Origin: Candidatus Thorarchaeota archaeon
GTDB lineage: Archaea; Asgardarchaeota; Thorarchaeia; Thorarchaeales; Thorarchaeaceae
Assembly: GCA_004524445.1 (NCBI GenBank)
Contig: SDNP01000008.1
Coordinates: 1-64,000, forward strand
Length of the DNA: 64,000 bases
Direction: 5' to 3'
Shown here: positions 49,593 through 60,645 of the stretch, one piece after another
Layout: each line of letters starts with the position of its first letter
How positions within the stretch are numbered: the first letter of the stretch is position 1
Notes under the pieces: generated by a model
Databases searched by the model: none
The model's input: only the letters and a program-made list of their open reading frames with translations
What the model was told of the DNA's origin: nothing
Translations under genes and position numbers: made by a program

Positions 49593-51206
49593 TTACTTGT
49601 ATGAATTCAAAGCATTCATCGATAACCTGAGGAAGCCAAACACGAGAAATATGGTTAGGACTGGAAGAAGGAATAACAACAAAACGCTCTCAGCGTAGTT
49701 AGATGCTACTACAGCAATAAGGACACCCAATCCTAGGTTAATCGCAGGAAAAGAGAAGGCGATAGGTACAGGCGGATTCTGCGGGTTGTTCGTAAAAACG
49801 GGGACGTATGCTCCTGTCATTACTCCAGTGGCTGCGAAAACTGCTATCATCGGTCCCGCGAGTGTAATTATAAATGCCGAACCCGGAGCTCTGAAGAAAT
49901 AGAGCAAGAAACCAAGAATCGGCAATGCCGATAATCCAATTTCGAGAAGACTCAGTGTGTACTTCGCTAGTACGATATCACTTGAACGGAATGGTGAAGC
50001 CTTCAAAAGGTAGATATTCTCCCTTTCATCAACGAATGCCAAGAGGGCCGGTAGTGAAACAAGCTGTGCAACAAGTGCCAGAACAAGGAGGAATGCAGGA
50101 GTCAAAGACTGGCTGAGTTCGGGAGGTAGCTGAAGAGGAGGAAGCCAGGTCGGCTGGAACAAATTAAGATAGATTGCGAAAGCTGAACCAATAATGACGT
50201 AGATGTACTTCCAAAACTGTATTGGGCTCCTCATCTTGCTCCAAAAATCCTTTAGTATTATCCATCCTAGAGGATCCTGAATGCTGGAATCAGAGAAATC
50301 AACATCCCCGCGTATTCTATTTGCAATCTTGCTTTCACTTCGTTGTCTTGTTACGGCACCAGCAAATACATCGTAGAACTGTCTGTCAATTAAGTTGACT
50401 AAGAAGAGAAATGCGATTGAAGCACCAATCAGGATTAACACTAGGAAATTAGAGGGAGAAAGCCCAGGTGCATGAACATAGCTCAGCTGCATCAGAAGTA
50501 AGCCGAATATGTTCGCAGGTATAGAGATCTGAATGAAAACATTGTCTGAAAGGAACGAGCTCGACGGAAGATACGCAACAATGATCAGTGCTGCTAATGT
50601 GAGATGACGTACTCGGGTCTGAAACATGGAATTCAATTTCAGACGGATATATGAAGCAATGCCACCAAGGAAATAGTTGGTTTCTAGGAACAAAATTGTT
50701 CCAATTACAAAAAAAAGGGCAGCATTAACGAGAATGAGGGCTGATTCAACCAGGGGTAGAAAAACAACCAATGCCAATAACACATATCCAATTTTTCGGA
50801 TCACCCGTCGGATATACCTACTGATGAATAGTTGATAAGGATGGATGGGGGCAGGCATCGCGATGCTTTCATCTTCTTTTTCCCATACTGAAGCAGGGCC
50901 AACGCCGACATATCCCGAAACAATCGAAGATACCGTTATGAAGCCAAGAGCCGCAAAGATATCCGAAGGTGAAATCAACTCTTCTATGGCTTCAGCCACC
51001 CCAACAAAAAGAGCGGAGAAACTGATCAGTGTTCCAAGAATACTCGTAATGATGAAACCACCAACAAACGTAATCAAATAGAAACCGAGCATTGACGGAG
51101 AAGTGAGAGTTCTCTTAAACTGATTCCAGAGCATTCTAAACTCGTTCATAATAAGTGTAGGTAGCTGCACTCTGGACATCACCTCCTCAAGTCTGTGGGA
51201 TTCCAC
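49593..51206 (-). CDS. ABC-type transporter permease
   Basis: Large multi-TM protein overlapping the ABC ATPase gene. Confidence 0.75.
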   Translation of the reverse strand: MESHRLEEVMSRVQLPTLIMNEFRMLWNQFKRTLTSPSMLGFYLITFVGGFIITSILGTLISFSALFVGVAEAIEELISPSDIFAALGFITVSSIVSGYVGVGPASVWEKEDESIAMPAPIHPYQLFISRYIRRVIRKIGYVLLALVVFLPLVESALILVNAALFFVIGTILFLETNYFLGGIASYIRLKLNSMFQTRVRHLTLAALIIVAYLPSSSFLSDNVFIQISIPANIFGLLLMQLSYVHAPGLSPSNFLVLILIGASIAFLFLVNLIDRQFYDVFAGAVTRQRSESKIANRIRGDVDFSDSSIQDPLGWIILKDFWSKMRSPIQFWKYIYVIIGSAFAIYLNLFQPTWLPPLQLPPELSQSLTPAFLLVLALVAQLVSLPALLAFVDERENIYLLKASPFRSSDIVLAKYTLSLLEIGLSALPILGFLLYFFRAPGSAFIITLAGPMIAVFAATGVMTGAYVPVFTNNPQNPPVPIAFSFPAINLGLGVLIAVVASNYAESVLLLFLLPVLTIFLVFGFLRLSMNALNSYK

Positions 51207-52131
51207 CTGTTAGCATCAAGAATATTTCCTCTAGAGTAGTTGCCTTATCAAAAAGAGAGCTCAATTTAGACAGGGTGCCCCTTCCAACTACGTTGCCATG
51301 GTTCATAATAATAAATCTATCACAAAGGCTTTCAGCTACCTCCAAAATGTGTGTGGAAACCAGAATTGCTGACCCTTCCTTCTTTAGACGTTTGAGAAGA
51401 GACTTCAGATTCCATGCGCCGCGCGGATCCAAACCGTAGATAGGCTCATCAAATGCCAGGATGTACGGAGGATCTCTGATGAAAATGCCAGCAAGTAATG
51501 CCCGTTGCAGATTGCCTTTCGATAGTGTACCAATGTAGGAATCAACAAACTCGTTCAAGTGGAAGAGATCAATTTGTTCCCGAATCCTAAGAATTGTATT
51601 AACTTTCGAAACGCCATATATGCGTGCCATGAAGGTCAGATACTCCCTCACCTTCAAACTGGGATAGCAGGTTGGGCGCTCAGGAATGTAGCCCAGCACT
51701 CGCTTTCCTGGAATTGGCTTCTTGCACATATCATGCCCATTAACATGAACACTTCCACTGGTAGGACGGATTATTCCGGTCAGCACTCGAAGAGTTGTAG
51801 TTTTTCCTGCGCCATTAGGGCCTACTAACCCTACTATCTCTCCAGGATTAACCTTCAGATTCAAATCACGTACAGCAACTTTCGGTCCAAATCGCTTGGT
51901 CATATTCTCAATTCGAATTGCTGGAGAAGTGAGAGGCTTAAGACCCTTTTTTTCGGTTTTCTCTAGTTCCGAAGCTATCCTATCAACTAGCTCATCCCTG
52001 ATGATGCTTCGTTGTGTCAAAGGAATGTCTAGAGCAACAGCCATGCTTACCAGCTCATTGGATGTCATCCGTTGTAAGATGTTAGTATCTGCGTCCATGT
52101 TAGTCGTTCTCCCTATGAAGTTGCCATTCAA
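51187..52131 (-). CDS. ABC transporter ATP-binding protein
   Basis: GLVGPNGAGKTTTLRVLTGIIRPTSGSV; LSKGNLQRALLAGIFIRDPPYILAFDEPIYGLD. Confidence 0.92.
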   Translation of the reverse strand: MNGNFIGRTTNMDADTNILQRMTSNELVSMAVALDIPLTQRSIIRDELVDRIASELEKTEKKGLKPLTSPAIRIENMTKRFGPKVAVRDLNLKVNPGEIVGLVGPNGAGKTTTLRVLTGIIRPTSGSVHVNGHDMCKKPIPGKRVLGYIPERPTCYPSLKVREYLTFMARIYGVSKVNTILRIREQIDLFHLNEFVDSYIGTLSKGNLQRALLAGIFIRDPPYILAFDEPIYGLDPRGAWNLKSLLKRLKKEGSAILVSTHILEVAESLCDRFIIMNHGNVVGRGTLSKLSSLFDKATTLEEIFLMLTGGIPQT

Positions 52132-52208
52132 AGTTTTGTAGTTGAACCAATATGCACTCTAACGAACATCCATAAAACGTGTCGTTCCTTTCATCCGGAA
52201 TCAATTCC

Positions 52209-53216
52209 TCACTCCCTCCGTGATAGCATCTTTCTAATTTTTGATAGCACTAGATAAGTCACTGGGACCTTTACAAGAGCTTGCTCCTCTGGAGCCGAAC
52301 TGGCAGGCGGCTCTTCAGAAATTTCAGTTGCAGCATGCTTGTTGTAAAAGTATGCAACAATCAGTATGATTGGCGTTGGAAACGAGATGTAAAAACCTAC
52401 CCCAAACAGGAATTCCAGTATCAATGAAAATACTTCGAAAATAAATACAGAACTTGCCAGTAGTGCCGAGAGAACAAGTCTACGCCTGGAAGCATTTCCT
52501 CTCTTGAATTCCTGCAAAGTATAGATGAAATATGTTAGGGGGAATAGCACAAATATCGACAGCCATGCCACGGGGAACATTCCTAGTCTATATTCGAATG
52601 ATATTCCTCCTCCTTGGCTAGAGTATCGCGTTTCAAACCACGCTACAAAACCTATTGCTGCATAAATCATGGCAATAGAAAATGTGTCAGGTCCAACTCC
52701 CATAGAATAGAACATGGTGTAGATTGGAGCAAACACTAGGGAAACAAAGAAAACTATGGGCCAAATGTTTCGTGAATTTTTCTGGGGACTGTGCTTTGAT
52801 CTAAAACGTCTTAGAACAGGTAATAATACCGCAAATATGAGTAGCATCGAACCATAGTTTGTCAAGAATCTAGAGGGGGAATCGGTATACCCACCTGGAT
52901 ACCAACCGTAGACTTGAGTTGGAACGATAATCCATAGAACGATGATGGTCAGGATATATACGTAGACTGCTAATTGGGCCATTTGGTCTTTGCTCTTTTC
53001 ATCATTCATTCTGTACTTGAAATACGCACTGGGTAGCGTGATGAGTGCAAGATTGACCAGCTGAATGGCGAGCTGAGAAACCAAGGAGGGATATCTTCCA
53101 TAAAATAGGCCTTCAATGATAATTGGAGCTGAGGCATGGTATGAAATATTGTATGGAATAAGGAGTAAAATAAGGACTATTCCTATGAAACTCAGCCAAT
53201 ACCTCCTATTGCTCAC
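52209..53216 (-). CDS. Uncharacterised multi-TM membrane protein
   Basis: Multiple hydrophobic segments; no family recognised. Confidence 0.6.
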   Translation of the reverse strand: MSNRRYWLSFIGIVLILLLIPYNISYHASAPIIIEGLFYGRYPSLVSQLAIQLVNLALITLPSAYFKYRMNDEKSKDQMAQLAVYVYILTIIVLWIIVPTQVYGWYPGGYTDSPSRFLTNYGSMLLIFAVLLPVLRRFRSKHSPQKNSRNIWPIVFFVSLVFAPIYTMFYSMGVGPDTFSIAMIYAAIGFVAWFETRYSSQGGGISFEYRLGMFPVAWLSIFVLFPLTYFIYTLQEFKRGNASRRRLVLSALLASSVFIFEVFSLILEFLFGVGFYISFPTPIILIVAYFYNKHAATEISEEPPASSAPEEQALVKVPVTYLVLSKIRKMLSRRE

Positions 53217-53283
53217 CCCATGTCACTCCTGATATTCGATTCTCAAAATACATCGCGAAATAAAAAGGTTGATGGCTAACGCG

Positions 53284-53991
53284 TCATATATATCTCTGGT
53301 ACCTTATTTCAATTGGGACTTCATCTAAGAACTGAAGCTCCCAATCCGCAAGCTTTGTCCTCAATGCAAGTAAGCGGACTCCTTTATCACTTGCGTCATC
53401 AAGAGCGGCTCCAAATTCAGGATCCATCTGCCAATTCGGTGAAAAGACATGAGCATCTGGTCGTTGAATAACGAACACTACTGTAGCTTCATCGATAGCT
53501 TTTTCTTCCAGCAGAAGAGCCAAATGACGGACATGCCTTGCTCCACGGATGGTAGGCGCATCTGGAAACAATGCCCGTCCGTCTTGTACCAATGTACAAG
53601 ACTTCACTTCTATCAGAATGCTTCTTTCACCCTCTAATCTAAAATCGAATCTTCCACTATGATATGATGGTTCACTTTTGACTACCTCATACCCTTCAAA
53701 TTGTGGTAATTCATGATTTGAGAGCATCCGATACATGAATCTGTTTGGTTTGTTTGAATCGATAGAAATCAATACATCATTATGTTTGACTGCAATGAGG
53801 TCATAGTCAGTCTTCCTTTGAGGGCCTGGCTTTTCTTCAATGTACATTTCTTTTCCTTTGACCATTAGCTCTTTCATGCGACCCGGATTTGGAATGAAAA
53901 CATCGTTCTTCTGCCCGCTACAAATGACTGTACCTAGGAATCTATTTTTTCTTTCCAAAAACTGACACTGTTGGATTCTGTTCAGGAACAT
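53284..53991 (-). CDS. sfsA: SfsA-family protein
   Basis: FLGTVICSGQKNDVFIPNPGRMKELM; IEVKSCTLVQDGRALFPDAPTIRGARHVRHL. Confidence 0.93.
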   Translation of the reverse strand: MFLNRIQQCQFLERKNRFLGTVICSGQKNDVFIPNPGRMKELMVKGKEMYIEEKPGPQRKTDYDLIAVKHNDVLISIDSNKPNRFMYRMLSNHELPQFEGYEVVKSEPSYHSGRFDFRLEGERSILIEVKSCTLVQDGRALFPDAPTIRGARHVRHLALLLEEKAIDEATVVFVIQRPDAHVFSPNWQMDPEFGAALDDASDKGVRLLALRTKLADWELQFLDEVPIEIRYQRYI

Positions 53992-54061
53992 TACTTCCGT
54001 TTCGATTTTGGAATTTCAATGATTACCAGTCAATAAGCCTTCTGAAACAGCCCTCTACTCG

Positions 54062-55234
54062 CTAGATGAACTCCGTCAGAACCATTTGTAACTCATTTCT
54101 CGAGAGACTCGAAACCTTCACCCCGATCAGACGTAATTGTCTAGCAAAATCTAATTCTTCTTCCAGCAATGAGATAGCGGTCTTTTCCAACGCTATTCCG
54201 TCATTTGTATCGATAGGCAGGGAGCGGCTTCTTTGAATTGTTTCATAATCGGCATACCGTAGTTTGAGAGTAACAGTTCTGAACCAAAGTTTCTTTTCAT
54301 GTAGTTTTCTCGTGATACGGGCACTGATTGAACGAATCTCAGATTTCAGAAAATCGAGATTTTCAGCATCAACATCTTGCATGAATGTTCTATCTTTACT
54401 GATTGACTTCCTTATTCTTGGACCATTGTCTATCAAGGAGCGTTCATCTATGCCTAAGGCGCGATTAAGTAACCATTCAGAACCTTTACCCATAATCGGA
54501 TATAATTCGGTGATGGTCATTGCCTGCAATTGACGAATCTTTTCAATCCCATGGTCTCCGAGACGCTCTGAAGTTTTAGGCCCTATTCCGGGGATGGCTT
54601 GCAGTGGAAGTGGGGCAAGGAATTTAGCTCGCTCTTCCAAGCCTTGACCAACAACGGTTATGCCCTCAGGTTTCTCAATGTCCGAGGCAATCTTGGCCAG
54701 AGTCATATTCGGTGCCACACCTATTGAACATGGAAGACTTGTTTCTTCCTTCACAGCTTTCTGTATCAACCTAGCCAATTTCGCAGCATCTTCTTGAGTT
54801 CTACAGCTGTCTGTTGTTTCTATGTAGGCTTCGTCAATACTTGCTCTTCGCACACGTTCGCCATCAGCATATTGCCTGAGAACATCCATAAATTCATCAG
54901 AAGCCTCCGTATAACTCGAAAAGTCACCCTGAACAAAAATCGCATCTGGACATAGTTTATAGGCTTTTGAAACGGGCATTCCTGATTTTATGCCAAATCT
55001 TCGAGCTTCATATGATGCTGCTCGTACCACACCTCGGCCTCTGCCTTTCTTTGGATCGTGTCCTACGCAGACAGGTTGACCCACTAACTCAGGGTAATGG
55101 CGATATTGCTCAACCGAAGCGAAGAATGCATCCATATCAATATGCATTATCCACCTTTTCAATCCAGCACCCAAGGATATGTCCCCTAGTAATCCTTTCT
55201 CAGTTTTGTGATTTAATGATTCACTTGAAACCAC
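54062..55234 (-). CDS. dinB: Y-family DNA polymerase IV
   Basis: MHIDMDAFFASVEQYRHYPELVGQPVCVG; VVRAASYEARRFGIKSGMP; ASIDEAYIE; PLQAIPGIGPKTSERLGDHGI. Confidence 0.93.
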   Translation of the reverse strand: MVSSESLNHKTEKGLLGDISLGAGLKRWIMHIDMDAFFASVEQYRHYPELVGQPVCVGHDPKKGRGRGVVRAASYEARRFGIKSGMPVSKAYKLCPDAIFVQGDFSSYTEASDEFMDVLRQYADGERVRRASIDEAYIETTDSCRTQEDAAKLARLIQKAVKEETSLPCSIGVAPNMTLAKIASDIEKPEGITVVGQGLEERAKFLAPLPLQAIPGIGPKTSERLGDHGIEKIRQLQAMTITELYPIMGKGSEWLLNRALGIDERSLIDNGPRIRKSISKDRTFMQDVDAENLDFLKSEIRSISARITRKLHEKKLWFRTVTLKLRYADYETIQRSRSLPIDTNDGIALEKTAISLLEEELDFARQLRLIGVKVSSLSRNELQMVLTEFI

Positions 55235-55274
55235 ATTAGGTGAGTGGAGAGTAGAGCGAATCTATTATGTCGGA

Positions 55275-56252
55275 TTATGAAGATTCGGAGTTAATCATGG
55301 CATAGTAGTTTTCGAAGAATGAGCTGAGATCCACATTTCCACCACTTAGAATCACTCCAATTCTCTGTTTTTGAAACCTTTTTCCTTCACTCAAGAGGGC
55401 AGCTAATGGCACTGCTCCTGACGGCTCAACTACTAGTTTCATTCTCTCCCACAGCAGTCGCATTGCATCTACAATCTCAGTTTCAGTAACAAGTACGATT
55501 TCATCGACATTTTCAGAAATGATATTAAAGGTGAGCTCAGCAAGGCTAGTTCGCAAGCCGTCTGCTATTGTATTGGGTTTGATGCTGGGGTAAATTTTAC
55601 CATCCCTAATTGAACGGTATGCATCATCTGCCTGCTTCGGTTCCGCTCCTATTACTTTCGTGGATTCCGAAAGGCCCTTGACAGCAATACTAGTTCCGCT
55701 GATAAGACCACCTCCCCCTATTGGGCAGAATAATGCATCTAACTCCCCGTACTCTTGCACAAGCTCCAGAGCAGCAGTGCCTGCCCCCGCTATTATTTGC
55801 TCATTATCATAGGGATGTATCAAGAAATACCCATGCTGCTTTACAAGCTCATTTGCAGTATAGACCCTGCTTTCAACAGTAGGCTCGCAGAATACTATTG
55901 AAGCGCCATAGCCTCTGGTGGCATCAACCTTAACCTGTGGAGCATTACTTGGCATCACAATTGTAGCTTTCACGCCGAGCTTCGAGGCTGCCAGCGAAAG
56001 CGCCTGTGCATGATTACCTGAGGAATGCGTTACAACACCCCGTGTCTTTTGTTCTTCGTCTAATTGTGAAACAGCATTCAGGGCTCCTCTGAATTTGAAG
56101 GCGCCAACACGCTGGAAGTTTTCACATTTGAAGAATACTTCAGAGTTAGTCATTTCATTGATAGTATTCGATGTCATGACAGGTGTCTTGATTACATGCT
56201 CCCTAATGCGTGAATGTGCCTCTTGTACATCTTGTAAGGAAATCATCTTCAT
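55275..56252 (-). CDS. Threonine dehydratase/serine racemase-like PLP enzyme
   Basis: FFKCENFQRVGAFKFRGALNA; THSSGNHAQALSLAA; PIGGGGLISG. Confidence 0.9.
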   Translation of the reverse strand: MKMISLQDVQEAHSRIREHVIKTPVMTSNTINEMTNSEVFFKCENFQRVGAFKFRGALNAVSQLDEEQKTRGVVTHSSGNHAQALSLAASKLGVKATIVMPSNAPQVKVDATRGYGASIVFCEPTVESRVYTANELVKQHGYFLIHPYDNEQIIAGAGTAALELVQEYGELDALFCPIGGGGLISGTSIAVKGLSESTKVIGAEPKQADDAYRSIRDGKIYPSIKPNTIADGLRTSLAELTFNIISENVDEIVLVTETEIVDAMRLLWERMKLVVEPSGAVPLAALLSEGKRFQKQRIGVILSGGNVDLSSFFENYYAMINSESS

Positions 56253-56391
56253 CAGCTTTCTAGTCCCTGAATCTGATGCAATCAGTATGATTGCTTGGAA
56301 ACAGCATCAATCACCTCTCATCATAAGACTATCCATCAGAAGATGCCCTCAATGCAGATCTACTTTCTGTTTTGTCACAGACTCAAACGAC

Positions 56392-56904
56392 CTATTCATC
56401 ATCCCATAGGCCTACAGGCCCTGGGGGCGGGCTAAACTTGTAGATCAGAATAGAAGCTATGAATGGTATAGGCACAGGCATTCCAAATGGAAAAATATCT
56501 CCAGCGGCAAGTCTTGATAAGAAAGAAATTGAAGCTGAAAAAGCTATTGGCATTTCACTCAATACCCCCAGCAGTGCTGTTGCCATTTTTGATGCCTTTG
56601 CACGATATAACCTATACATTTGCAGAGCGAGTAGAAACCTGAATGGAGAGAAGAACAGGAGATTAGGAATGATGATTGTCATTGGATAGATTTGAAAAAT
56701 CGATTCCTGTGAGAAGGGGTTCCAAGATGAGAAAATCCAAAACATTGAGTATTCTATGCGGCCTGATATAAATACGAGAGTGACTTGTAAAGGCACCAAC
56801 AAACCAAGAAATGCGATCAGCAGACCTATGCATAATGCATACCGGGAGTCATTTTTCATTCTATTTACCCTCGCTACACATTCTAATGAATTCGTTCCTT
56901 CCAA
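56392..56904 (-). CDS. Hypothetical multi-TM membrane protein
   Basis: Hydrophobic segments, ORF of 170 aa. Confidence 0.5.
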   Translation of the reverse strand: MEGTNSLECVARVNRMKNDSRYALCIGLLIAFLGLLVPLQVTLVFISGRIEYSMFWIFSSWNPFSQESIFQIYPMTIIIPNLLFFSPFRFLLALQMYRLYRAKASKMATALLGVLSEMPIAFSASISFLSRLAAGDIFPFGMPVPIPFIASILIYKFSPPPGPVGLWDDE

Positions 56905-56961
56905 TATCCGACGCTATCGGAAAACCAGTCCTTTCAGTGTTGCACGGTTCTTTATCTGATT

Positions 56962-57474
56962 TTATTTTTCTTGACCATATTTTCCGTAAGACACAATATC
57001 TTCAAGGGGTTTTCGCGTCTTTGTCGGCGTGGTGCGACTATATCCTAGTGAAACGCAGCAGATAACCCGATACTTGTCAGGAATATCCAACAACTGTTTG
57101 AATTTGGGTTCAATCGAGGTGTCTCTAACTCCCATCCAACATGTGCCAAGTCCTTGGGCATAAGCAGCCAATAGCATATTCTGTACTGCATTGTGTGGGT
57201 CTGCGAGATGGTACTTGGGGTGGGATTCAGGGTCACCAAGCACAACAATAACAACCGGTGATTCTGCCATGAATCTGCCATACGTGTGCTGATTAGCCAT
57301 TGTATTCCGAGCACCAGGGTCCCTAACCACAATGAAATGCCAAGGTTGCTTGTTGGATGCTGACGGGGCCCATCTTCCTGCTTCTAAAACCTTCTCTAGC
57401 TTATCATCTTCAACAGGGGCATCCTTGTATTTCCTTATACTTCTTCGCTCTCGAATAGCCTCTAATACATCCAT
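56962..57474 (-). CDS. Nitroreductase-family protein
   Basis: DVLEAIRERRSIRKYKDAPVEDDKLEKVLEAGRWAPSASNKQPWHFIVV; GLGTCWMG. Confidence 0.93.
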   Translation of the reverse strand: MDVLEAIRERRSIRKYKDAPVEDDKLEKVLEAGRWAPSASNKQPWHFIVVRDPGARNTMANQHTYGRFMAESPVVIVVLGDPESHPKYHLADPHNAVQNMLLAAYAQGLGTCWMGVRDTSIEPKFKQLLDIPDKYRVICCVSLGYSRTTPTKTRKPLEDIVSYGKYGQEK

Positions 57475-57535
57475 GGTTGGTCACATTATATGAATAAATT
57501 AGGCGTTTTAAATGACTGGTTAACTACTCGGTTCA

Positions 57536-59053
57536 TTGACTGTACAGAACATAACACTCAAAATCAATACGAGCAAGCGTCGATTTAGCTATGACTCGGA
57601 GAACAATTCCATGTTTGTGAAGACAGATAGAAAGGAACTAACGAGCATCGGTGTAGACATCGGGTCATCTACATCGCATGTTGTCTTCAGTAAGATCATA
57701 TTAGAAAAAGACATTAAAAGCCGCACCGAGAAATTCGAGATTGTAGACAAGGAAGTTATTTTCTCCGGACCAATACATTTGACACCATTCAAAGATGCTC
57801 ACACTATTGACTATGTTGCGCTTCAGAATCTCCTATTGTCTGACTATAAGGCAGCGGGCATGTCTATAGGGGATATCGACACAGGAGCGGTCATTATTAC
57901 GGGAGAGAGTGCCAAGAAGCAAAATGCAGAACAAATTGTGGAGATGCTAGCAGGAGAAGCAGGCAAATTCGTTGCAGCAACTGCGGGTCCGAATTTTGAG
58001 TCAGTGCTGGCAGCTCATGGTTCTGGAGCAATCGCCTTGTCGGAGGAGTCAGGTTTGACTGTGATGAATATAGACATTGGAGGTGGCTCTTCTAACATAG
58101 CTATTTGTAGAAACGGGAAAATAACTGATACTGGTGCCATCAATGTAGGAGGGCGACTTGTAGCTTTTGAAAAGGATGACATCATTACACGATTGGAGGA
58201 AACCGGCAGAAAAATAGGAGAGGTCATAGGTGTTGATTTACAACTAGGCTCCAGACTTGATGACAGCCAAAAACGGCATTTGGCGAAAACTCTCGCTGAG
58301 GCTCTTGTCGATACTCTTACGGGAAAACCCAATAACCCAGTTTCGGAAATGCTATTGATGACAGAACCTCTACCTGAGCACAATCATGTCGATATCATCA
58401 CATTTTCTGGCGGAGTAGCTGAATTCATCTACGGAAGGGAAAAGCAGGAATACAACGATATTGGAAAAGAGCTTGCAGATGCGATCATTGGCCTCATGCA
58501 GGAGAAGGGTCTACAATATCAGGAGCCGGCACAACGCATTCGTGCAACAGTCATTGGAGCTGGTCAATTTAGTCTTAGAGTCAGTGGTTCAACAACTTTC
58601 CTATCCTCAGGCATTGAGTATCCGATTAGAAATCTACCAGCTGTTATTCCCTACGTTGAGAAAGGCACAACACGGAGGAACGAAGTGACTAGAGCACTAC
58701 GGCGCGCTTTTCAGCGCTTTGATTTGGTCGAGGGAGAGGACCCATTCATTTTGACTTTCAGAGATGCAGTTCGTCCATCCTATGATAATCTATGCGAATT
58801 TGCCCATGGCGTTGTGAATGCATTACCGAATACAGTAAGGAAAAATGAACCGATTATGATGTGTTTCGACACGGATGTGGGAAACAGCGTCGGAAATGTC
58901 ATGAAACGTGAAACTGCCATTACCAACGAAATCTTGGCTATTGATGAAATTTCTCTTGAAGAGGGTGATTTTATTGATATCGGAGAACCAATCATTGAAG
59001 GGGTCGTTGTACCGGTTATTGTGAAGACATTGATTTTCGATTCCAAGCAATGA
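57536..59053 (+). CDS. EutA-like ethanolamine ammonia-lyase reactivating factor
   Basis: TSIGVDIGSSTSHVVFSKI; VIITGESAKKQNAEQIVEMLAGEAGKFVAATAGPNFESVLAAHGSGA; TTG start or ATG at about 57611. Confidence 0.85.
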   Translation: MTVQNITLKINTSKRRFSYDSENNSMFVKTDRKELTSIGVDIGSSTSHVVFSKIILEKDIKSRTEKFEIVDKEVIFSGPIHLTPFKDAHTIDYVALQNLLLSDYKAAGMSIGDIDTGAVIITGESAKKQNAEQIVEMLAGEAGKFVAATAGPNFESVLAAHGSGAIALSEESGLTVMNIDIGGGSSNIAICRNGKITDTGAINVGGRLVAFEKDDIITRLEETGRKIGEVIGVDLQLGSRLDDSQKRHLAKTLAEALVDTLTGKPNNPVSEMLLMTEPLPEHNHVDIITFSGGVAEFIYGREKQEYNDIGKELADAIIGLMQEKGLQYQEPAQRIRATVIGAGQFSLRVSGSTTFLSSGIEYPIRNLPAVIPYVEKGTTRRNEVTRALRRAFQRFDLVEGEDPFILTFRDAVRPSYDNLCEFAHGVVNALPNTVRKNEPIMMCFDTDVGNSVGNVMKRETAITNEILAIDEISLEEGDFIDIGEPIIEGVVVPVIVKTLIFDSKQ

Positions 59054-59066
59054 TTTAACTGGATGA

Positions 59067-59975
59067 TTGATTTACGACCAACCAAATGGGTCAAGAGCTG
59101 ATAGTAAGATGGCTGTAATCCGTGACATTAGAAAAGATGACATGCCCGACATCTTGGAGATATCAAAGAATGTTTGGGGGGGACATGATTACCTACCTCG
59201 TCATATCAATGACTGGCTTAAAGATCCCGATTGCCATACCTTCGGTACAGAAGTGGATGGAAAACTCATTGCTATTGCCAATCTTCGGGTCATAGATGGC
59301 GGAAATACAGCTTGGTTTGAGGGATTGCGAGTTCATCCTAATCACCGAGAACAGGGGTACGCAAATAGGCTCACTGATCATCTTGTCGAGGTTTCTCATG
59401 ACATTGGAGTTGAGAGAGTAAGATATACAACAGCCAAGGATAATGTGGAGTCACTAGCACTCGCTAAGAGAATTGGCCTTGAGAAAATACTTGAGATGTA
59501 CGTCTTCTGGAAGGGGGATTTGTTGGAGCTTGATTGGAGCTACTCGGAGAGAGAGGTACTACAAGTAAGCCCTCGTGACGTACAAGAATTACTGGAAGAG
59601 AATGTTTTCGAATTCCTTCATCCTGTGATCATTCATGATTGGAAGGCTTGGGAGTTTACCGACCAATCTTTGCAGGATCTTGGGCAAAAGTGCTGTTACT
59701 ATCTGAGCCGGGAGAAAGATGCTGTGACTGGACTCTCCGTTGGGGGAATCAGGAAGGAGGCAGATAGCGATCAATGGTCATTTACAGTTTATGCTACAAA
59801 TGAGGAGGCGTTTCTTTCGCATCTTTCTTTTCATCTTGATTTGGCCTGCGACCAACAATTTGATGCAGTAATGTGTATTGCTGAAAGTGCTTTTGAAAGC
59901 ACAATTGAGAGTCTTCCTTGGTTTACTGACGATATTCATGGAACTAGGATTATTCTGTTTAACAAAGAGTTATAG
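59067..59975 (+). CDS. GNAT-family acetyltransferase
   Basis: FEGLRVHPNHREQGYANRLTDHLVEVSHDIGVERVRYTTAKDN; likely start MAVIRDIRKDD. Confidence 0.87.
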   Translation: MIYDQPNGSRADSKMAVIRDIRKDDMPDILEISKNVWGGHDYLPRHINDWLKDPDCHTFGTEVDGKLIAIANLRVIDGGNTAWFEGLRVHPNHREQGYANRLTDHLVEVSHDIGVERVRYTTAKDNVESLALAKRIGLEKILEMYVFWKGDLLELDWSYSEREVLQVSPRDVQELLEENVFEFLHPVIIHDWKAWEFTDQSLQDLGQKCCYYLSREKDAVTGLSVGGIRKEADSDQWSFTVYATNEEAFLSHLSFHLDLACDQQFDAVMCIAESAFESTIESLPWFTDDIHGTRIILFNKEL

Positions 59976-60125
59976 CGTAATAGCCAATGACTGAGCGCTA
60001 ACTGGAAATTCAGGGGGTATAACCTGATCTAACTTCAACAGAAAGATCGCAATGATGGCTAGATTACGATTATATTACTGGCATACTTCCGCAGACTTGA
60101 CTCGATTTAGCGGCCTGTTGGACAA

Positions 60126-60581
60126 CTAGAAATTTGTTTCAGTATATCTAGGCTCAAGATCCTCAAACCATTCTGCAACTTTGGCTTCATCTACTCTGTC
60201 AGATGTTGGCATGTAGGGTTTGATATCGACCACAGGGGTTTCATCGAATGCATCAATTTGGTCGATGACAAGATGTTTCTTTTCTTCGTCAACAGACAGC
60301 AGATTTACGATAGACAGGGCAATGGGTGTGGGACGGTGGCTGGATCTTGTGGCAAATACACCTGATTCTTTTGCCTCTGGAATGTGTGGAGGCTTTGCTC
60401 TCAGATGATTTCTTGCTTCTTCATTGTCATTCTCCGTAAGCCACCACAGCACGACAAGATGAGAAAATCTGTCGAGATTTTGGACTCCTGTCCAATATTT
60501 GTCAAAGACTCTGATGGCGGTATAGTCATCTTCACGAACAATTTTCCCTATGGCTGTTGCTTTCATGTCTTCTTTTATCAT
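60126..60581 (-). CDS. TrmO-family tRNA methyltransferase (YaeB/UPF0066)
   Basis: VFATRSSHRPTPIALSIVNLL; VDIKPYMP. Confidence 0.88.
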   Translation of the reverse strand: MIKEDMKATAIGKIVREDDYTAIRVFDKYWTGVQNLDRFSHLVVLWWLTENDNEEARNHLRAKPPHIPEAKESGVFATRSSHRPTPIALSIVNLLSVDEEKKHLVIDQIDAFDETPVVDIKPYMPTSDRVDEAKVAEWFEDLEPRYTETNF

Positions 60582-60645
60582 TCAAATCACTGGTCTGCAA
60601 CAAAATTAGTAAAATCATTCTTAATTGTGCTTTCTGTAGCGGAAT

